64,000 bases of DNA from contig NZ_LVWJ02000014.1 in the NCBI RefSeq assembly GCF_001625015.1, positions 744,001 through 808,000 on the forward strand, read 5' to 3'. Below, piece after piece: positions 27,225 through 35,377 of the stretch. Under the pieces are notes generated by a model that did no database searches, was not told where the DNA came from, and saw only the letters and a program-made list of their open reading frames with translations. Within the stretch, counting starts at the first letter, position 1. Each line of letters starts with the position of its first letter. A program made the position numbers and the translations under genes. The stretch is from Lewinella sp. 4G2. Its GTDB lineage: Bacteria > Bacteroidota > Bacteroidia > Chitinophagales > Saprospiraceae.

Positions 27225-27309
27225 TTGCCCCGTTCGCCGACCTTTGGGAGGCGAACCACATTTCATTTTTTGGCAGCATGCCCTTCAGAACCACTCGTAA
27301 TTCCTTTTC

Positions 27310-28515
27310 ATGAAACGTGCTCTTCAACTTTCCCTGCTCTTCGTATCCTTACTCTGCACCTGCGCCAGCGCCCAGGCCCAGGGGATTGAATTCTTCCACG
27401 GAGAGTGGAGCGAAGCCCTGGCCAAAGCCAAAGCTGAGGATAAATTGATCTTCGTGGACGCCTACGCGGAGTGGTGCGGCCCCTGTAAACGGATGGCCGC
27501 CAACGTGTTCCCGCTGGAGGACGTCGGTAGCTTTTTCAACGAGAACTTCATCAACGTGAAGATGGACATGGAGAAGGCTGAGAGCAAGGAGTTCCGCCGC
27601 AACCACAGCGTCCGCGCCTACCCTACCCTGCTCTTCATCAACGCCAAGAATGAGGTCGTTCACAAATCTGTAGGCGGCAAGCAGGCCCAGTCGTTGATCG
27701 AAGAAGGGGGCAACGCGCTCAACAAAATGGACGACGTGGAGGACCTCGCCGAGCAGTGGGAAAGTGGCGACCAGAATCCAAAACTCGCCCTGCGCTACAT
27801 CCGCGCCATGGTTCGCCAGGGCCAGAACCACGCCAAAGTGGCCAACGATTACCTCCGCGCACAAAAAGACCTGACGACACCGGAAAACCTGGACATCCTC
27901 CTCGTCGCCGCAACGAACGCCGACAGCCGCATCTTCGATCTGCTCGTAAAGAACCAGGCCGCCGTTGTCGCCCGCTCCGGGCAGAAAGCCTTTGACGCCC
28001 AGATCAAAAAAGCCGTCATGGCCACCAAGGACAAGGGATTGGAGTACAAGGACGCGAAGCTCATCAAAACCGCCGTCGATAAATACGCCAGCGTGGATGG
28101 TGATGCCGCCAAGGCCCTGGCCTTACAGGCAGACTTCGAATTGGCCGCGCAGGGCCAGGACGCGAAAGCCTTCACCAAGGCCACCAAGAAGTACCTGACT
28201 AAAGGAGCCACGGGTGACGCCGCTCAACTGGCCAATATCTACGCCGTAGCGACTACCTCATCCTTCATCAAGGACGAAAAGGTGATGGACCTGGCCGTCG
28301 CGGCCCAGGTAGCCTCCGCGGAGCTGGATGCCGAAGGCGCCTACCGCAAGTACTACCGCCTGGCCGAATTCCTGCTGAAGAATGACAAGAAGGAAGAGGC
28401 TTACACCTATGCGCAGCTGGCGATGAACAGCCTCGACCACTTGAAGGCCGGCAAGAAGAAGCAGACCGAACGCGCCATTAACGCCCTGCTGGGCCGTATA
28501 GAATCCGCTCGGTAA
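27310..28515 (+). CDS. Secreted thioredoxin-fold protein with helical C-terminal domain
   Basis: A 401-residue protein. The signal peptide ends CTCASAQAQ (about residue 24). The thioredoxin-like domain (about 25-145) has AYAEWCGPCKRMA with Cys56 and Cys59, and the cis-Pro in AYPTLLFIN. The remaining 250 residues are Lys/Ala-rich helices of tetratricopeptide-like character with no clear family. It probably acts as a periplasmic disulfide reductase. The signal peptide contains a perfect copy of the dispersed repeat. It precedes lgt on the same strand by 68 bp. Confidence 0.87.
   Translation: MKRALQLSLLFVSLLCTCASAQAQGIEFFHGEWSEALAKAKAEDKLIFVDAYAEWCGPCKRMAANVFPLEDVGSFFNENFINVKMDMEKAESKEFRRNHSVRAYPTLLFINAKNEVVHKSVGGKQAQSLIEEGGNALNKMDDVEDLAEQWESGDQNPKLALRYIRAMVRQGQNHAKVANDYLRAQKDLTTPENLDILLVAATNADSRIFDLLVKNQAAVVARSGQKAFDAQIKKAVMATKDKGLEYKDAKLIKTAVDKYASVDGDAAKALALQADFELAAQGQDAKAFTKATKKYLTKGATGDAAQLANIYAVATTSSFIKDEKVMDLAVAAQVASAELDAEGAYRKYYRLAEFLLKNDKKEEAYTYAQLAMNSLDHLKAGKKKQTERAINALLGRIESAR
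27356..27373 (-). repeat. Dispersed repeat A, copy 7 (thioredoxin signal peptide)
   Basis: Full match. It codes CTCASAQ, the same peptide as in the unrelated esterase at 16.6 kb. Confidence 0.75.
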
Positions 28516-28583
28516 GCACCGGCTTTAAGCGCAATCATCCGTCCTGATTCTCCATCGGTGGATCGGCGACAGGCAGACACTCC

Positions 28584-29531
28584 ATGTACCCAGACCTTTC
28601 TTACCTCGCCAATGCTCTCTTCGGCACTCCGCCGGATAGCGTGTTGAGTATTGCCAAGACCTTTGGCCTCTTTCTGCTCTTCGCCTTTCTGACGGCGGCC
28701 TGGCTGCTGACGAAAGACCTCGAACGGCGGCAGCGTATCGGCCAACTCAAGGGGCAGAAGCAAGGAGGAGGTAAGGCCGAAACCTATACCGTCTACCCCA
28801 GCGACCGGGTGGGCCCGATCACCTTGGCCGCCGCCTTTGGTGGTCTGCTGGGGGCTAAGGTTTTTGCCATCATCGAGTACCTCCCCCGATTCTTTGAAGA
28901 CCCCATCTACGTACTGCTGAGTGGAAGCGGGCTGGCCATTTACGGTGGCCTCATTGGCGGCGCGGCGGCGGTTTGGTGGTACGCCCGCAAGCACGACATC
29001 AAAATCCTTCCGCTGGCCGATGCCGTCGCGCCCGGTCTAATTATCGCCTACGGGGTGGGCCGCCTCGGCTGCCAGCTGAGTGGCGACGGAGACTGGGGCA
29101 TCGTAGCGGGCCCGCAGCCCAACTGGTGGTTTTTACCGGACTGGATGTGGAGCTCTACCTTCCCGCACAACGTACTGGAACGCGGCGTGGCCATCCCGGG
29201 CTGCACCTGGGAATACTGCAAAGAATTGCCCGCGGCCGTTTACCCCACTTCCATTTACGAGTTCCTGATGGCTATGGCGATTGGGGCTTTACTGTGGGGC
29301 TTACGCAAACGGTATACGGCCATCCCCGGCATGCTGATCTCCATCTACCTCGTTCTAAACGGCATCGAGCGCTTCTTCATCGAGTTCATCCGGGTGAACG
29401 ACCGGTACGACGTGCTGGGCGTGGCCCTCAGCCAGGCGCAATTGATCGCCATCGGGTTTATGATAGCCGGTGGGCTCGGCATCTACTTCTTTAATAAGCG
29501 GGCGCTGCCGCGGGTGCAGGGTAATGGGTAA
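28584..29531 (+). CDS. lgt: Prolipoprotein diacylglyceryl transferase
   Basis: Lgt transfers a diacylglyceryl group from phosphatidylglycerol to the lipobox Cys of prelipoproteins, the first step of lipoprotein maturation. It is a 315-residue protein with about seven membrane helices. The family signature is GVGRLGCQLSGDGDWG. Other conserved parts are YGGLIGG, YPTSIYEF and ERFFIEFIRVNDRY. The inserted segment of about 30 residues after the signature (PDWMWSSTFPHNV) is common in Bacteroidota. The window has many lipoproteins that need this enzyme. A degenerate copy of the dispersed repeat forms its C-terminal tail (RALPRVQ). Confidence 0.93.
   Translation: MYPDLSYLANALFGTPPDSVLSIAKTFGLFLLFAFLTAAWLLTKDLERRQRIGQLKGQKQGGGKAETYTVYPSDRVGPITLAAAFGGLLGAKVFAIIEYLPRFFEDPIYVLLSGSGLAIYGGLIGGAAAVWWYARKHDIKILPLADAVAPGLIIAYGVGRLGCQLSGDGDWGIVAGPQPNWWFLPDWMWSSTFPHNVLERGVAIPGCTWEYCKELPAAVYPTSIYEFLMAMAIGALLWGLRKRYTAIPGMLISIYLVLNGIERFFIEFIRVNDRYDVLGVALSQAQLIAIGFMIAGGLGIYFFNKRALPRVQGNG
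29500..29517 (+). repeat. Dispersed repeat A, copy 8 (end of lgt)
   Basis: 17 of 18 matches. It codes RALPRVQ, the last residues of Lgt. The companion GGGTAAATA follows after 8 nt, across the stop codon. Confidence 0.65.
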
Positions 29532-29564
29532 ATAATCACCGGCAATCCTAAATACTTACCTACC

Positions 29565-30110
29565 ATGCCTTCCCCCCTCCAGCAACTAAAGGACTACCTC
29601 CGGGAAGAAGAAATGTGGGAAGGCCGGACCACCCTGAAACGCGGGGATTTCCTCCACCAGCCGGGAGACCGGAACGATACCATTTACCTCGTAGAAACTG
29701 GTACCATCCAGGTTTACGTGGTGACGAACGGCGGAGAGGAACAGATCATCCGCTTCGCCTATCCGGGAGACGTATACTCCGCCATTGATTGCCTGCTGAC
29801 CGGCCGGCCGACCATCCTTAGCGCGCGGGCGATCAGGGCGTGTACGCTGTTATCTCTGCCTGGCCGAATGTACCGGGAACGTATTCTTGGCAACCCTAAA
29901 GCGGCTCAACTTTGGCAGCAGGTCTCCGCCTGGATGCTCGTCGGACAGCTTGATCGGGAAATCGACCTACTGATCAAGAACCCAGCGGAGCGGTACCGGC
30001 GCGTGCTCGAACGGAGCCCCCAGCTGTTTCAGGAAATCCCGGCCCGTTACATCGCTAACTATCTGCGGATGACGCCGGAAACGCTTTCCCACATCCGTTC
30101 TCAGGCGTAA
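29565..30110 (+). CDS. Crp/Fnr-like regulator, small Bacteroidota type
   Basis: A 181-residue protein with a cyclic-nucleotide-binding domain (about 15-125: KRGDFLHQPGDRNDTIYLVETGTIQVYV, IIRFAYPGDVYSAIDCLLTGRP). A short C-terminal helix-turn-helix remnant reads EIPARYIANYLRMTPETLSHIRS. The C-terminal helix is the DNA-contact helix of this abundant Bacteroidota group. Ligand and targets are unknown. It follows lgt by 33 bp. Confidence 0.88.
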   Translation: MPSPLQQLKDYLREEEMWEGRTTLKRGDFLHQPGDRNDTIYLVETGTIQVYVVTNGGEEQIIRFAYPGDVYSAIDCLLTGRPTILSARAIRACTLLSLPGRMYRERILGNPKAAQLWQQVSAWMLVGQLDREIDLLIKNPAERYRRVLERSPQLFQEIPARYIANYLRMTPETLSHIRSQA

Positions 30111-30180
30111 TCTTGATCCTGCGTAAGATTGGGGGAGGGTTTTTCCGGGATCTTTGAGCCATCATCAAGTCTTCCGTCCT

Positions 30181-30753
30181 ATGTCCCCCCGCAATACCGA
30201 AGCGTTACTTCAACGACTGACCGACCTTACCATCAGCAACCGGGCGGCGGCCCAACGTTTAGCTGCCCTACCCCACGCTACTTTGCACCTGCGGCCGCGC
30301 CCCGATGCCTGGAATGCCGTGGAGTGCTTCGCTCACTTGAATTATTACAGTGATTACTACCTACCGGAAATGCGGCGGCGGATGGCTACTTCGATTCACC
30401 CGCCCCAGGCAACTTATACTTCTTCCTGGTTGGGCAACAAGTTCGCTGCGGGGATGAAACCTGGTCCAGCCATGAGAAAGGTGAGCACGCCGCGAAGCGC
30501 CAACCCCAAAAATTTTGGGATGGAACCCACCGAGGCCGCACTGGCACAATTCATAAAGTACCAAGATGAAACCCTGGAACTATTGCAACTAGCCGCCAAG
30601 GTAGACTTAACGAAGACCAAGACCGGCATCAGCCTGACGCGTTTCATCAAACTACGACTTTGTGATACCCTCCGGACGGTCATCTACCACAATTGGCGCC
30701 ACGTGCTGCAGGCAGAACGGGCCTGCCAACTGGAGGGAGAAGTAGCGGGCTGA
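30181..30753 (+). CDS. DinB-like putative metal-binding protein
   Basis: A 190-residue four-helix DinB/YfiT-type protein. The motif RPRPDAWNAVECFAHLNYYSDYYLPEM carries the first likely metal His, and TVIYHNWRHVLQAERA near the C-terminus carries two more. DinB-superfamily proteins include thiol-dependent transferases; the substrate here is unknown. I start it at the ATG at 30181, because the 9 extra residues of the open frame upstream lack conservation. A terminator on the opposite strand lies just beyond its end. Confidence 0.82.
   Translation: MSPRNTEALLQRLTDLTISNRAAAQRLAALPHATLHLRPRPDAWNAVECFAHLNYYSDYYLPEMRRRMATSIHPPQATYTSSWLGNKFAAGMKPGPAMRKVSTPRSANPKNFGMEPTEAALAQFIKYQDETLELLQLAAKVDLTKTKTGISLTRFIKLRLCDTLRTVIYHNWRHVLQAERACQLEGEVAG
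30285..30302 (-). repeat. Dispersed repeat A, copy 9 (in the DinB-like gene)
   Basis: 17 of 18 matches, reading LHLRPRP. No companion motif was seen, and chance is possible. Confidence 0.4.
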
Positions 30754-30786
30754 TCAAGAAACGCTGTTTGGCTAACAGCAAAAAAG

Positions 30787-30820
30787 GAAGCCTCCCCGGA
30801 AGTCATTCCAGGGAGGCTTC
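30787..30820 (-). terminator. Terminator of the sigma/anti-sigma/DUF4097 operon
   Basis: A perfect 10-bp stem (30787-30796 with 30811-30820) with a 14-base loop. On the minus strand it is followed by a CTTTTTT run. It lies 39 bp after the stop of the DUF4097-like gene. Confidence 0.85.
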
Positions 30821-30858
30821 GTAAACACTCTAAACTAGTAATCAACAAGTTCTTGTGG

Positions 30859-32025
30859 TTACTGGCGGAGAGAGATATCTCCGTAGGCCGTAGAGATAAA
30901 AACACGGCCGGTGCCAGTACCGGAAATTTTTCCTTTGATGGATTCCGAAGAACCCTCTTTGTTGCGGTTCAGCTGACCGTTGCCAGACACCGAAACGTCG
31001 CCGTAGCGGGCGCTGACGTCTACATCATAGCCGCGGCCCGTTGGCATAACGAGGCGAACGTCGGCATAACGCGTGGTAACGTCAATCTTTTCGAAATCTC
31101 TGCCAATTTTTTCCACGTCGATGTCTCCGTAGTTGCTATCGGCGCGGAGACGGCGGAAAATGGTGCCAATGGAGTAGTCGGAATAGCTGCCGTCCACGTC
31201 TAATTCATCCACCTCCATGATTTCCACGTCGTTATAATTACCGCGGAGCGTCGCTTCCGTCACCTTCTTGATCTCGATCTCTTCGTAGCCAGCGTCAACG
31301 TTGATGCGGTTGAGGGTTCCGAGCTCCAGCTCGCTGTAGCGCCCGTCGTAGGTGAGTACGTCTGCTTGGTGGATATCCGCTTCACTGTAGCGCAAGCGGA
31401 GGCTGCTGGTTTTGCCCAACTCATCGGCTCGGATCGACCCGTAGGAGATCTTCACGTTGTTGCTGCCGGAGAGTTTACCGGCGACGAGGTCTCCGTAGCC
31501 AACCTCCGTCGTGTTGTTACCACTCAAGTTGGGCAGGCGTACATCGCAGTATTTGGCAATCGTTTCTAACGAAGCTGATGCGGGCATCTTTACGTTGTAG
31601 TAGACCTTGAAGTCATTGGAGTTGTCGCCCCAGTTGATGGAGATGGAATTGCCGAAGATCATATCCCACAGGCTGCCATCTTTCTGGCGTTGGCCGATCT
31701 CGGTCGTGGCCGTCGCCCGGTTACCCCCGCCAGAGAAGTTGATGGTGATGCGGTTAAAAATGGCGTCGGCCTTTTCCTGGGAACTAGCGGTTACGCGGAC
31801 CTGGACGTCGATTTGAACCTTGTTTTCGTTCCAGGTTTCGACGTTGATCTCGCCGTAGCGGTTTTCCAGCCGAACGGAGCCCTGACCGTTGACGTCGTAG
31901 GATTCGGAGAAGGTTTTTTCGTAGTCCTTCTCCCAGCCACCAGCCGGGGCGGCGGAGACCTCACCAACCAGCGCGAAGGCCAGTAGTAGTGAGAGGATGG
32001 AAGTGATTCTATAACTCATTTTCAT
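30859..32025 (-). CDS. Secreted DUF4097-like beta-solenoid protein
   Basis: About 388 residues with a signal peptide ending VSAAPA. The mature part is a chain of short beta repeats. At least twelve copies of Y-x-[DE]-[IVL]-like units recur every 20-25 residues (RYGEINV, YCDVRLP, YGDLVAG, YSELELG, YEEIEIK, YNDVEIM, YGDIDVE, YADVRLV, YGDVSVS, YGDISLR). This suggests a right-handed solenoid with a Tyr ladder. It is the last gene of a sigma/anti-sigma/effector operon. Its start (ATG 32025; ATG 32019 possible) overlaps the end of the anti-sigma gene. It probably acts at the cell surface. Confidence 0.8.
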   Translation of the reverse strand: MKMSYRITSILSLLLAFALVGEVSAAPAGGWEKDYEKTFSESYDVNGQGSVRLENRYGEINVETWNENKVQIDVQVRVTASSQEKADAIFNRITINFSGGGNRATATTEIGQRQKDGSLWDMIFGNSISINWGDNSNDFKVYYNVKMPASASLETIAKYCDVRLPNLSGNNTTEVGYGDLVAGKLSGSNNVKISYGSIRADELGKTSSLRLRYSEADIHQADVLTYDGRYSELELGTLNRINVDAGYEEIEIKKVTEATLRGNYNDVEIMEVDELDVDGSYSDYSIGTIFRRLRADSNYGDIDVEKIGRDFEKIDVTTRYADVRLVMPTGRGYDVDVSARYGDVSVSGNGQLNRNKEGSSESIKGKISGTGTGRVFISTAYGDISLRQ

Positions 32026-32704
32026 TTGCTTTTTTGGAGGCAGCCTTGGGGCTGCCGGGGGGGATCTGCCGCTGGACGCGAAGCAGGATATCAAGTTTCG
32101 TGCGGTAGATGCGGATCATCTCTTCTACCAATTCTGCCCGTTGGCTTTCCGGGACTTCCAGCAGGGAGGCGCGGATCTCGGCCGTTGCTGCATCGATTTC
32201 TTTGAGGTCGGCGACCAACTGTGGGTCGTTGTTCACTTGCTTGACGCGGGTGAACTGGCTGGCGATCTCCCGTTGGTAGTACTGTTCTGTTTCCAGGTAC
32301 TCCGGGTTGATACGTTCAAGTTCGAGGGCTACACGGTCCTGCTCGGCGTTCTGGTAACCGCGGCTGCTCCCGATGAGGAAGGCAGCCACGATGAGTACCA
32401 GGGCGGAGGCGGCCATCCCGAGGATGGGGAGGTACCGGCGGCGGTGCGTGACCCGCAGTGGGGAGGCCGGGGTGGCGTCCGCTTCGGCGAGTTGGCCCAT
32501 GATGGCAGCTTCCATTTCCGGTGGAGGCGTTTCGCTATCGAAGGCTTCCCGGTTGTTGGCGACGAACCGTTCAAAATCGTCGGGTTCATCGTCTTCGGGG
32601 GTGATCGATGCTTCAATGCGGCCCCAGAGGCTATCCGGTGGGGTGTCCGCTTCGAACTCTTCTTTATGGTTGAGGATGAAATCCTCTAGCTTATCGTTAG
32701 CCAT
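32009..32704 (-). CDS. Putative membrane anti-sigma factor
   Basis: A 231-residue protein with a cytoplasmic acidic N-terminal half (LEDFILNHKEEFEADTPPDSLWGRIE, and again FERFVANNREAFDSETPPPEMEAAI, an internal duplication). One membrane helix (about 92-112) follows, then a periplasmic helical part. It lies 9 bp after the ECF sigma gene and overlaps the start of the DUF4097-like gene. This position and topology are those of an anti-sigma factor, although it has no zinc-binding HxxxCxxC motif. I infer the function from context. Confidence 0.7.
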   Translation of the reverse strand: MANDKLEDFILNHKEEFEADTPPDSLWGRIEASITPEDDEPDDFERFVANNREAFDSETPPPEMEAAIMGQLAEADATPASPLRVTHRRRYLPILGMAASALVLIVAAFLIGSSRGYQNAEQDRVALELERINPEYLETEQYYQREIASQFTRVKQVNNDPQLVADLKEIDAATAEIRASLLEVPESQRAELVEEMIRIYRTKLDILLRVQRQIPPGSPKAASKKANENEL

Positions 32705-32713
32705 GGTGGAGGA

Positions 32714-33292
32714 TTATTTTTCTTCGTTTAAAATGGCCGCGAGCCGTTTCTTGGCGCGGCTGAATTGTGATTTGCTCGTCCCGACGCTGATGCCGAGAAT
32801 GTGAGAGATCTCTTCGTGGTCGTAGCCTTCAAACAGGTAAAGACTCAGTACTACCCGGTACCCTTCACTTAGTTTCATCATGCCCCGCTTTACGCGGTCT
32901 ACCGTCATACCCGTTGCCTGAAAGCCGGGTGTAGCGGAGTCACTCCCGACGGGGCTTTCGTCGGTTTGAATGTCGTGCTGCTTGGCGTCGTAATCCGTCG
33001 TCAGTAAGCGGCGCTTCTTCAGGTGGTCGATACAGCGGTTGACGACGATGCGCTTGATCCACGCACTGATCGAGGCATCGAAATTGAAGGTGTCGATCTT
33101 GCGGAAGATGTCCACAAAAGCCACCTGCATGACGTCCTCCGCGTCGTGGGAATGCCGGAGCATCCGCAGGCAGAGGTTGTACATCGGTTTGGCGTAATGG
33201 CCGTAGAGCTCGCGTTGGGATTTGCGGTCCTTCCGCTGGCAGCCCAGGACCAACTCGCGGTGCGTGTCGCGATAGTCGGCGGCTGTTGACAT
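32714..33292 (-). CDS. ECF-type RNA polymerase sigma factor
   Basis: About 192 residues. Region 2 reads YGHYAKPMYNLCLRMLRHSHDAEDVMQVAFVDIFRKIDTFN and then ISAWIKRIVVNRCIDHLKKRR. Region 4 reads LSEGYRVVLSLYLFEGYDHEEISHILGISVGTSKSQFSRAKKRL. It directs RNA polymerase to a small regulon that probably includes its own operon. I start it at the ATG at 33292, since the open frame upstream to 33373 has no family similarity. The next gene encodes its presumed anti-sigma factor. Confidence 0.93.
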   Translation of the reverse strand: MSTAADYRDTHRELVLGCQRKDRKSQRELYGHYAKPMYNLCLRMLRHSHDAEDVMQVAFVDIFRKIDTFNFDASISAWIKRIVVNRCIDHLKKRRLLTTDYDAKQHDIQTDESPVGSDSATPGFQATGMTVDRVKRGMMKLSEGYRVVLSLYLFEGYDHEEISHILGISVGTSKSQFSRAKKRLAAILNEEK

Positions 33293-33454
33293 AGGTGATA
33301 GGATTAGATTGACGCCCACGGGGTGGTTTGCTTGTTTGAAGGTAGAGACGAGGCGCCGTGGGCAGGGTTGCACTTTTAAAGTGCTGCTGGCAAATTTATT
33401 TTAGTTTTTTAGTCTGCTGAGATCCAGTAGCGTTTTCTCCAGTTCCGGGCTATG

Positions 33455-34876
33455 CTATACCACCCCCCGCATCCTGTCAAACTTCAGCACCACGGCGATC
33501 ATTAGCGTAAAGCTCAGCAGGGAGCTCCCCCCCTTAGAAATAAAGGGCAAGGGAATACCAATCACTGGCATTAGCCCCATCGTCATCCCAATGTTGACCA
33601 GCATATGGATGGCGATAATGCCCGCTACCCCATAGGCAAAAGCCCGGGCGAAGGTCCGCGTTTGCCGCTCGGCGATGACGCTGAGGCGCCACAACAATCC
33701 CAAAAAGGCGAGGATGATAAATGCGGAACCGATAAAGCCTTGCGCCTCTCCCACGGCTGAAAAGATAAAATCCGTCTCCTGCTCCGGTACGTAATCGTAC
33801 TTGGTCATGATACCCTCAAAGAGGCCCCGGCCGGAGAAGCCACCGCCTGCGATCGCTAGTTTGGATTGGATGATGTTGTACAGCGCGCCCCGCTCGTCCA
33901 TCCCCTCCGGGCGTAGCCAGGCGTTGATCCGGTCCTGCTGGTGAGGTAGCAGCACGTTGTTGAAAAAGAAGTTCGCGGCCACCGCGATCAATCCTCCCCA
34001 AGCTAAAGTCCCCAGGCTGACGCGGGCAACTTGCGTTCGCTGCCGGACGAAGAGAAAGGCGACCATCGCGGAAAAGGCCACGCCCAGTGTCAGTAAGACG
34101 GGCCAACCCAGGCCAAACTGAAAATAAGCCGTAGCGGCTGCGGCGATCAGGACAACACTTCCCAATACCCAGTACCACATCTTTTGGGGAGTGGAAAAAC
34201 TCATCACCAAAAGGAGAAGCCCAATCAAAGCTGCGGTCAGTAAGCCCGGGGTAGAAACAATACCTAATAGGAACATCGCCGCCGTAAACAGGCCAAAACC
34301 AAGTAGTAATCCCGGTAGCCCCTCCCGGTACATCACCAAGAAAAAACTGACGAAGACCAGGGCAGATCCTGGGTCCGGCTGCAGGACGATGAACGCTGCA
34401 GGAATGATCCAAATCAGCATTCCGTAACCGATATTTTTGATCCGGTCCATCTTTCCCGTCCACTGGCTTAGGAAGGCGGCCATCCCCAGGCAAGTGCCAA
34501 ACTTGGCCAGTTCACTGGGTTGGAAGGTAAACCCCGCCAGCGCGAACCAGGAGCGGGCGTTATTGATCTCCTTACCAATCAATAGTACCAGGATCAGTAG
34601 TACTACCGTCCCAATGTAAATTGGGTAGGCGCCAACCACCCAAGTCTGTCGATCGATGAACAAGTCTACCAGAAACCAGGCCCCCAGGGAGATGATCAAC
34701 CAGATGAATTGCTTTCCCGCCAGCGAATTCAGGAGCACCGTCAGGTCTCCCGTCTCGTAACCGTCGGGCGGTCTACCCACGGCGTACAGCATGATCAGCC
34801 CGCTGATGACGAGGAAGAAATAAATGATGACGGTGATGGGATCGACGATGTGTCGATCACGGATACCTCCAATCAT
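33455..34876 (-). CDS. rodA: RodA/FtsW family peptidoglycan polymerase (SEDS)
   Basis: A 473-residue membrane protein with about ten to twelve helices. It begins DRHIVDPITVIIYFFLVISGLIMLYAV. It contains FQPSELAKFGTCLGMA, QPDPGSALVFVSFFLVMYREG, a loop with PEQETDFIFSAVGEAQGFIG (the acidic SEDS active-site region) and the end PVIGIPLPFISKGGSSLLSFTLMIAVVLKFDRMR. The order and the PEQETDFIFS motif favour RodA over FtsW. It is somewhat longer than the E. coli protein. The partner PBP2/MreBCD genes are not in the window. Confidence 0.88.
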   Translation of the reverse strand: MIGGIRDRHIVDPITVIIYFFLVISGLIMLYAVGRPPDGYETGDLTVLLNSLAGKQFIWLIISLGAWFLVDLFIDRQTWVVGAYPIYIGTVVLLILVLLIGKEINNARSWFALAGFTFQPSELAKFGTCLGMAAFLSQWTGKMDRIKNIGYGMLIWIIPAAFIVLQPDPGSALVFVSFFLVMYREGLPGLLLGFGLFTAAMFLLGIVSTPGLLTAALIGLLLLVMSFSTPQKMWYWVLGSVVLIAAAATAYFQFGLGWPVLLTLGVAFSAMVAFLFVRQRTQVARVSLGTLAWGGLIAVAANFFFNNVLLPHQQDRINAWLRPEGMDERGALYNIIQSKLAIAGGGFSGRGLFEGIMTKYDYVPEQETDFIFSAVGEAQGFIGSAFIILAFLGLLWRLSVIAERQTRTFARAFAYGVAGIIAIHMLVNIGMTMGLMPVIGIPLPFISKGGSSLLSFTLMIAVVLKFDRMRGVV

Positions 34877-34963
34877 GATGGGGGCTTAACACCCATTAAA
34901 TGGGTAAGACTTGGTTTTGCTCCGAATAGTCCGAATGGTATCCCAACGCTACCTTGTCCGAGG

Positions 34964-35365
34964 CTAGTACATGCGTAGTAGCTCGGACTTCTTCACGTCA
35001 TCCTTCACCAGGTAGACGCCTTCAAACTGGCGGTTGAGGGTAAATTTCAGTCGCTCGGCCTCCTGTTTCGTGAGGAAAGCGCCGGCCCGGAGTTTGTAGT
35101 AGGGCTTAGTGTGTACCCAATCCACCGGGATATTTGGGTAGTTCACTTTGAAGTCCGCCTCCACCGTTTCCAGGCGGGCGCGGTCCGTCGTAGCCAAAAT
35201 TTGTACTCGCCATCCGGATACCTTGTTGGTCGCTTCGTTTGAACGCACGAACAGATCCATCAACGTTTCCACGCGGGGGTCTACATTCACGCTTACACTC
35301 GCCTGGGCGCTGACGCAGGTACTGAGTAAGGACCAAGTAAAAAGGACGGACAGGATACGCATCAT
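34964..35365 (-). CDS. Small secreted SPOR-domain protein
   Basis: A 133-residue protein. A signal peptide ends STCVSAQA. A SPOR-like domain (about 47-130) has GWRVQILATTDRARLETVEADFKVNYPN and YYKLRAGAFLTKQEAERLKFTLNRQFEGVYLV. SPOR domains bind denuded glycan strands at division or remodelling sites, so a peptidoglycan-bound periplasmic protein is likely. It lies 12 bp after deoC and about 90 bp before rodA on the same strand. A repeat copy (35305-35322) builds the signal-peptide cleavage region. Confidence 0.82.
   Translation of the reverse strand: MMRILSVLFTWSLLSTCVSAQASVSVNVDPRVETLMDLFVRSNEATNKVSGWRVQILATTDRARLETVEADFKVNYPNIPVDWVHTKPYYKLRAGAFLTKQEAERLKFTLNRQFEGVYLVKDDVKKSELLRMY
35305..35322 (+). 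repeat. Dispersed repeat A, copy 10 (SPOR protein signal peptide)
   Basis: 17 of 18 matches. The coding strand reads STCVSAQ. A degenerate companion follows after 8 nt. Confidence 0.7.
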
Positions 35366-35377
35366 AATGAGTAGTAG

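Noticed and set aside
30154..30180. Nine extra residues at the start of the DinB-like gene
   Set aside because: The ATG at 30181 gives the normal family start; the upstream residues have no similarity.
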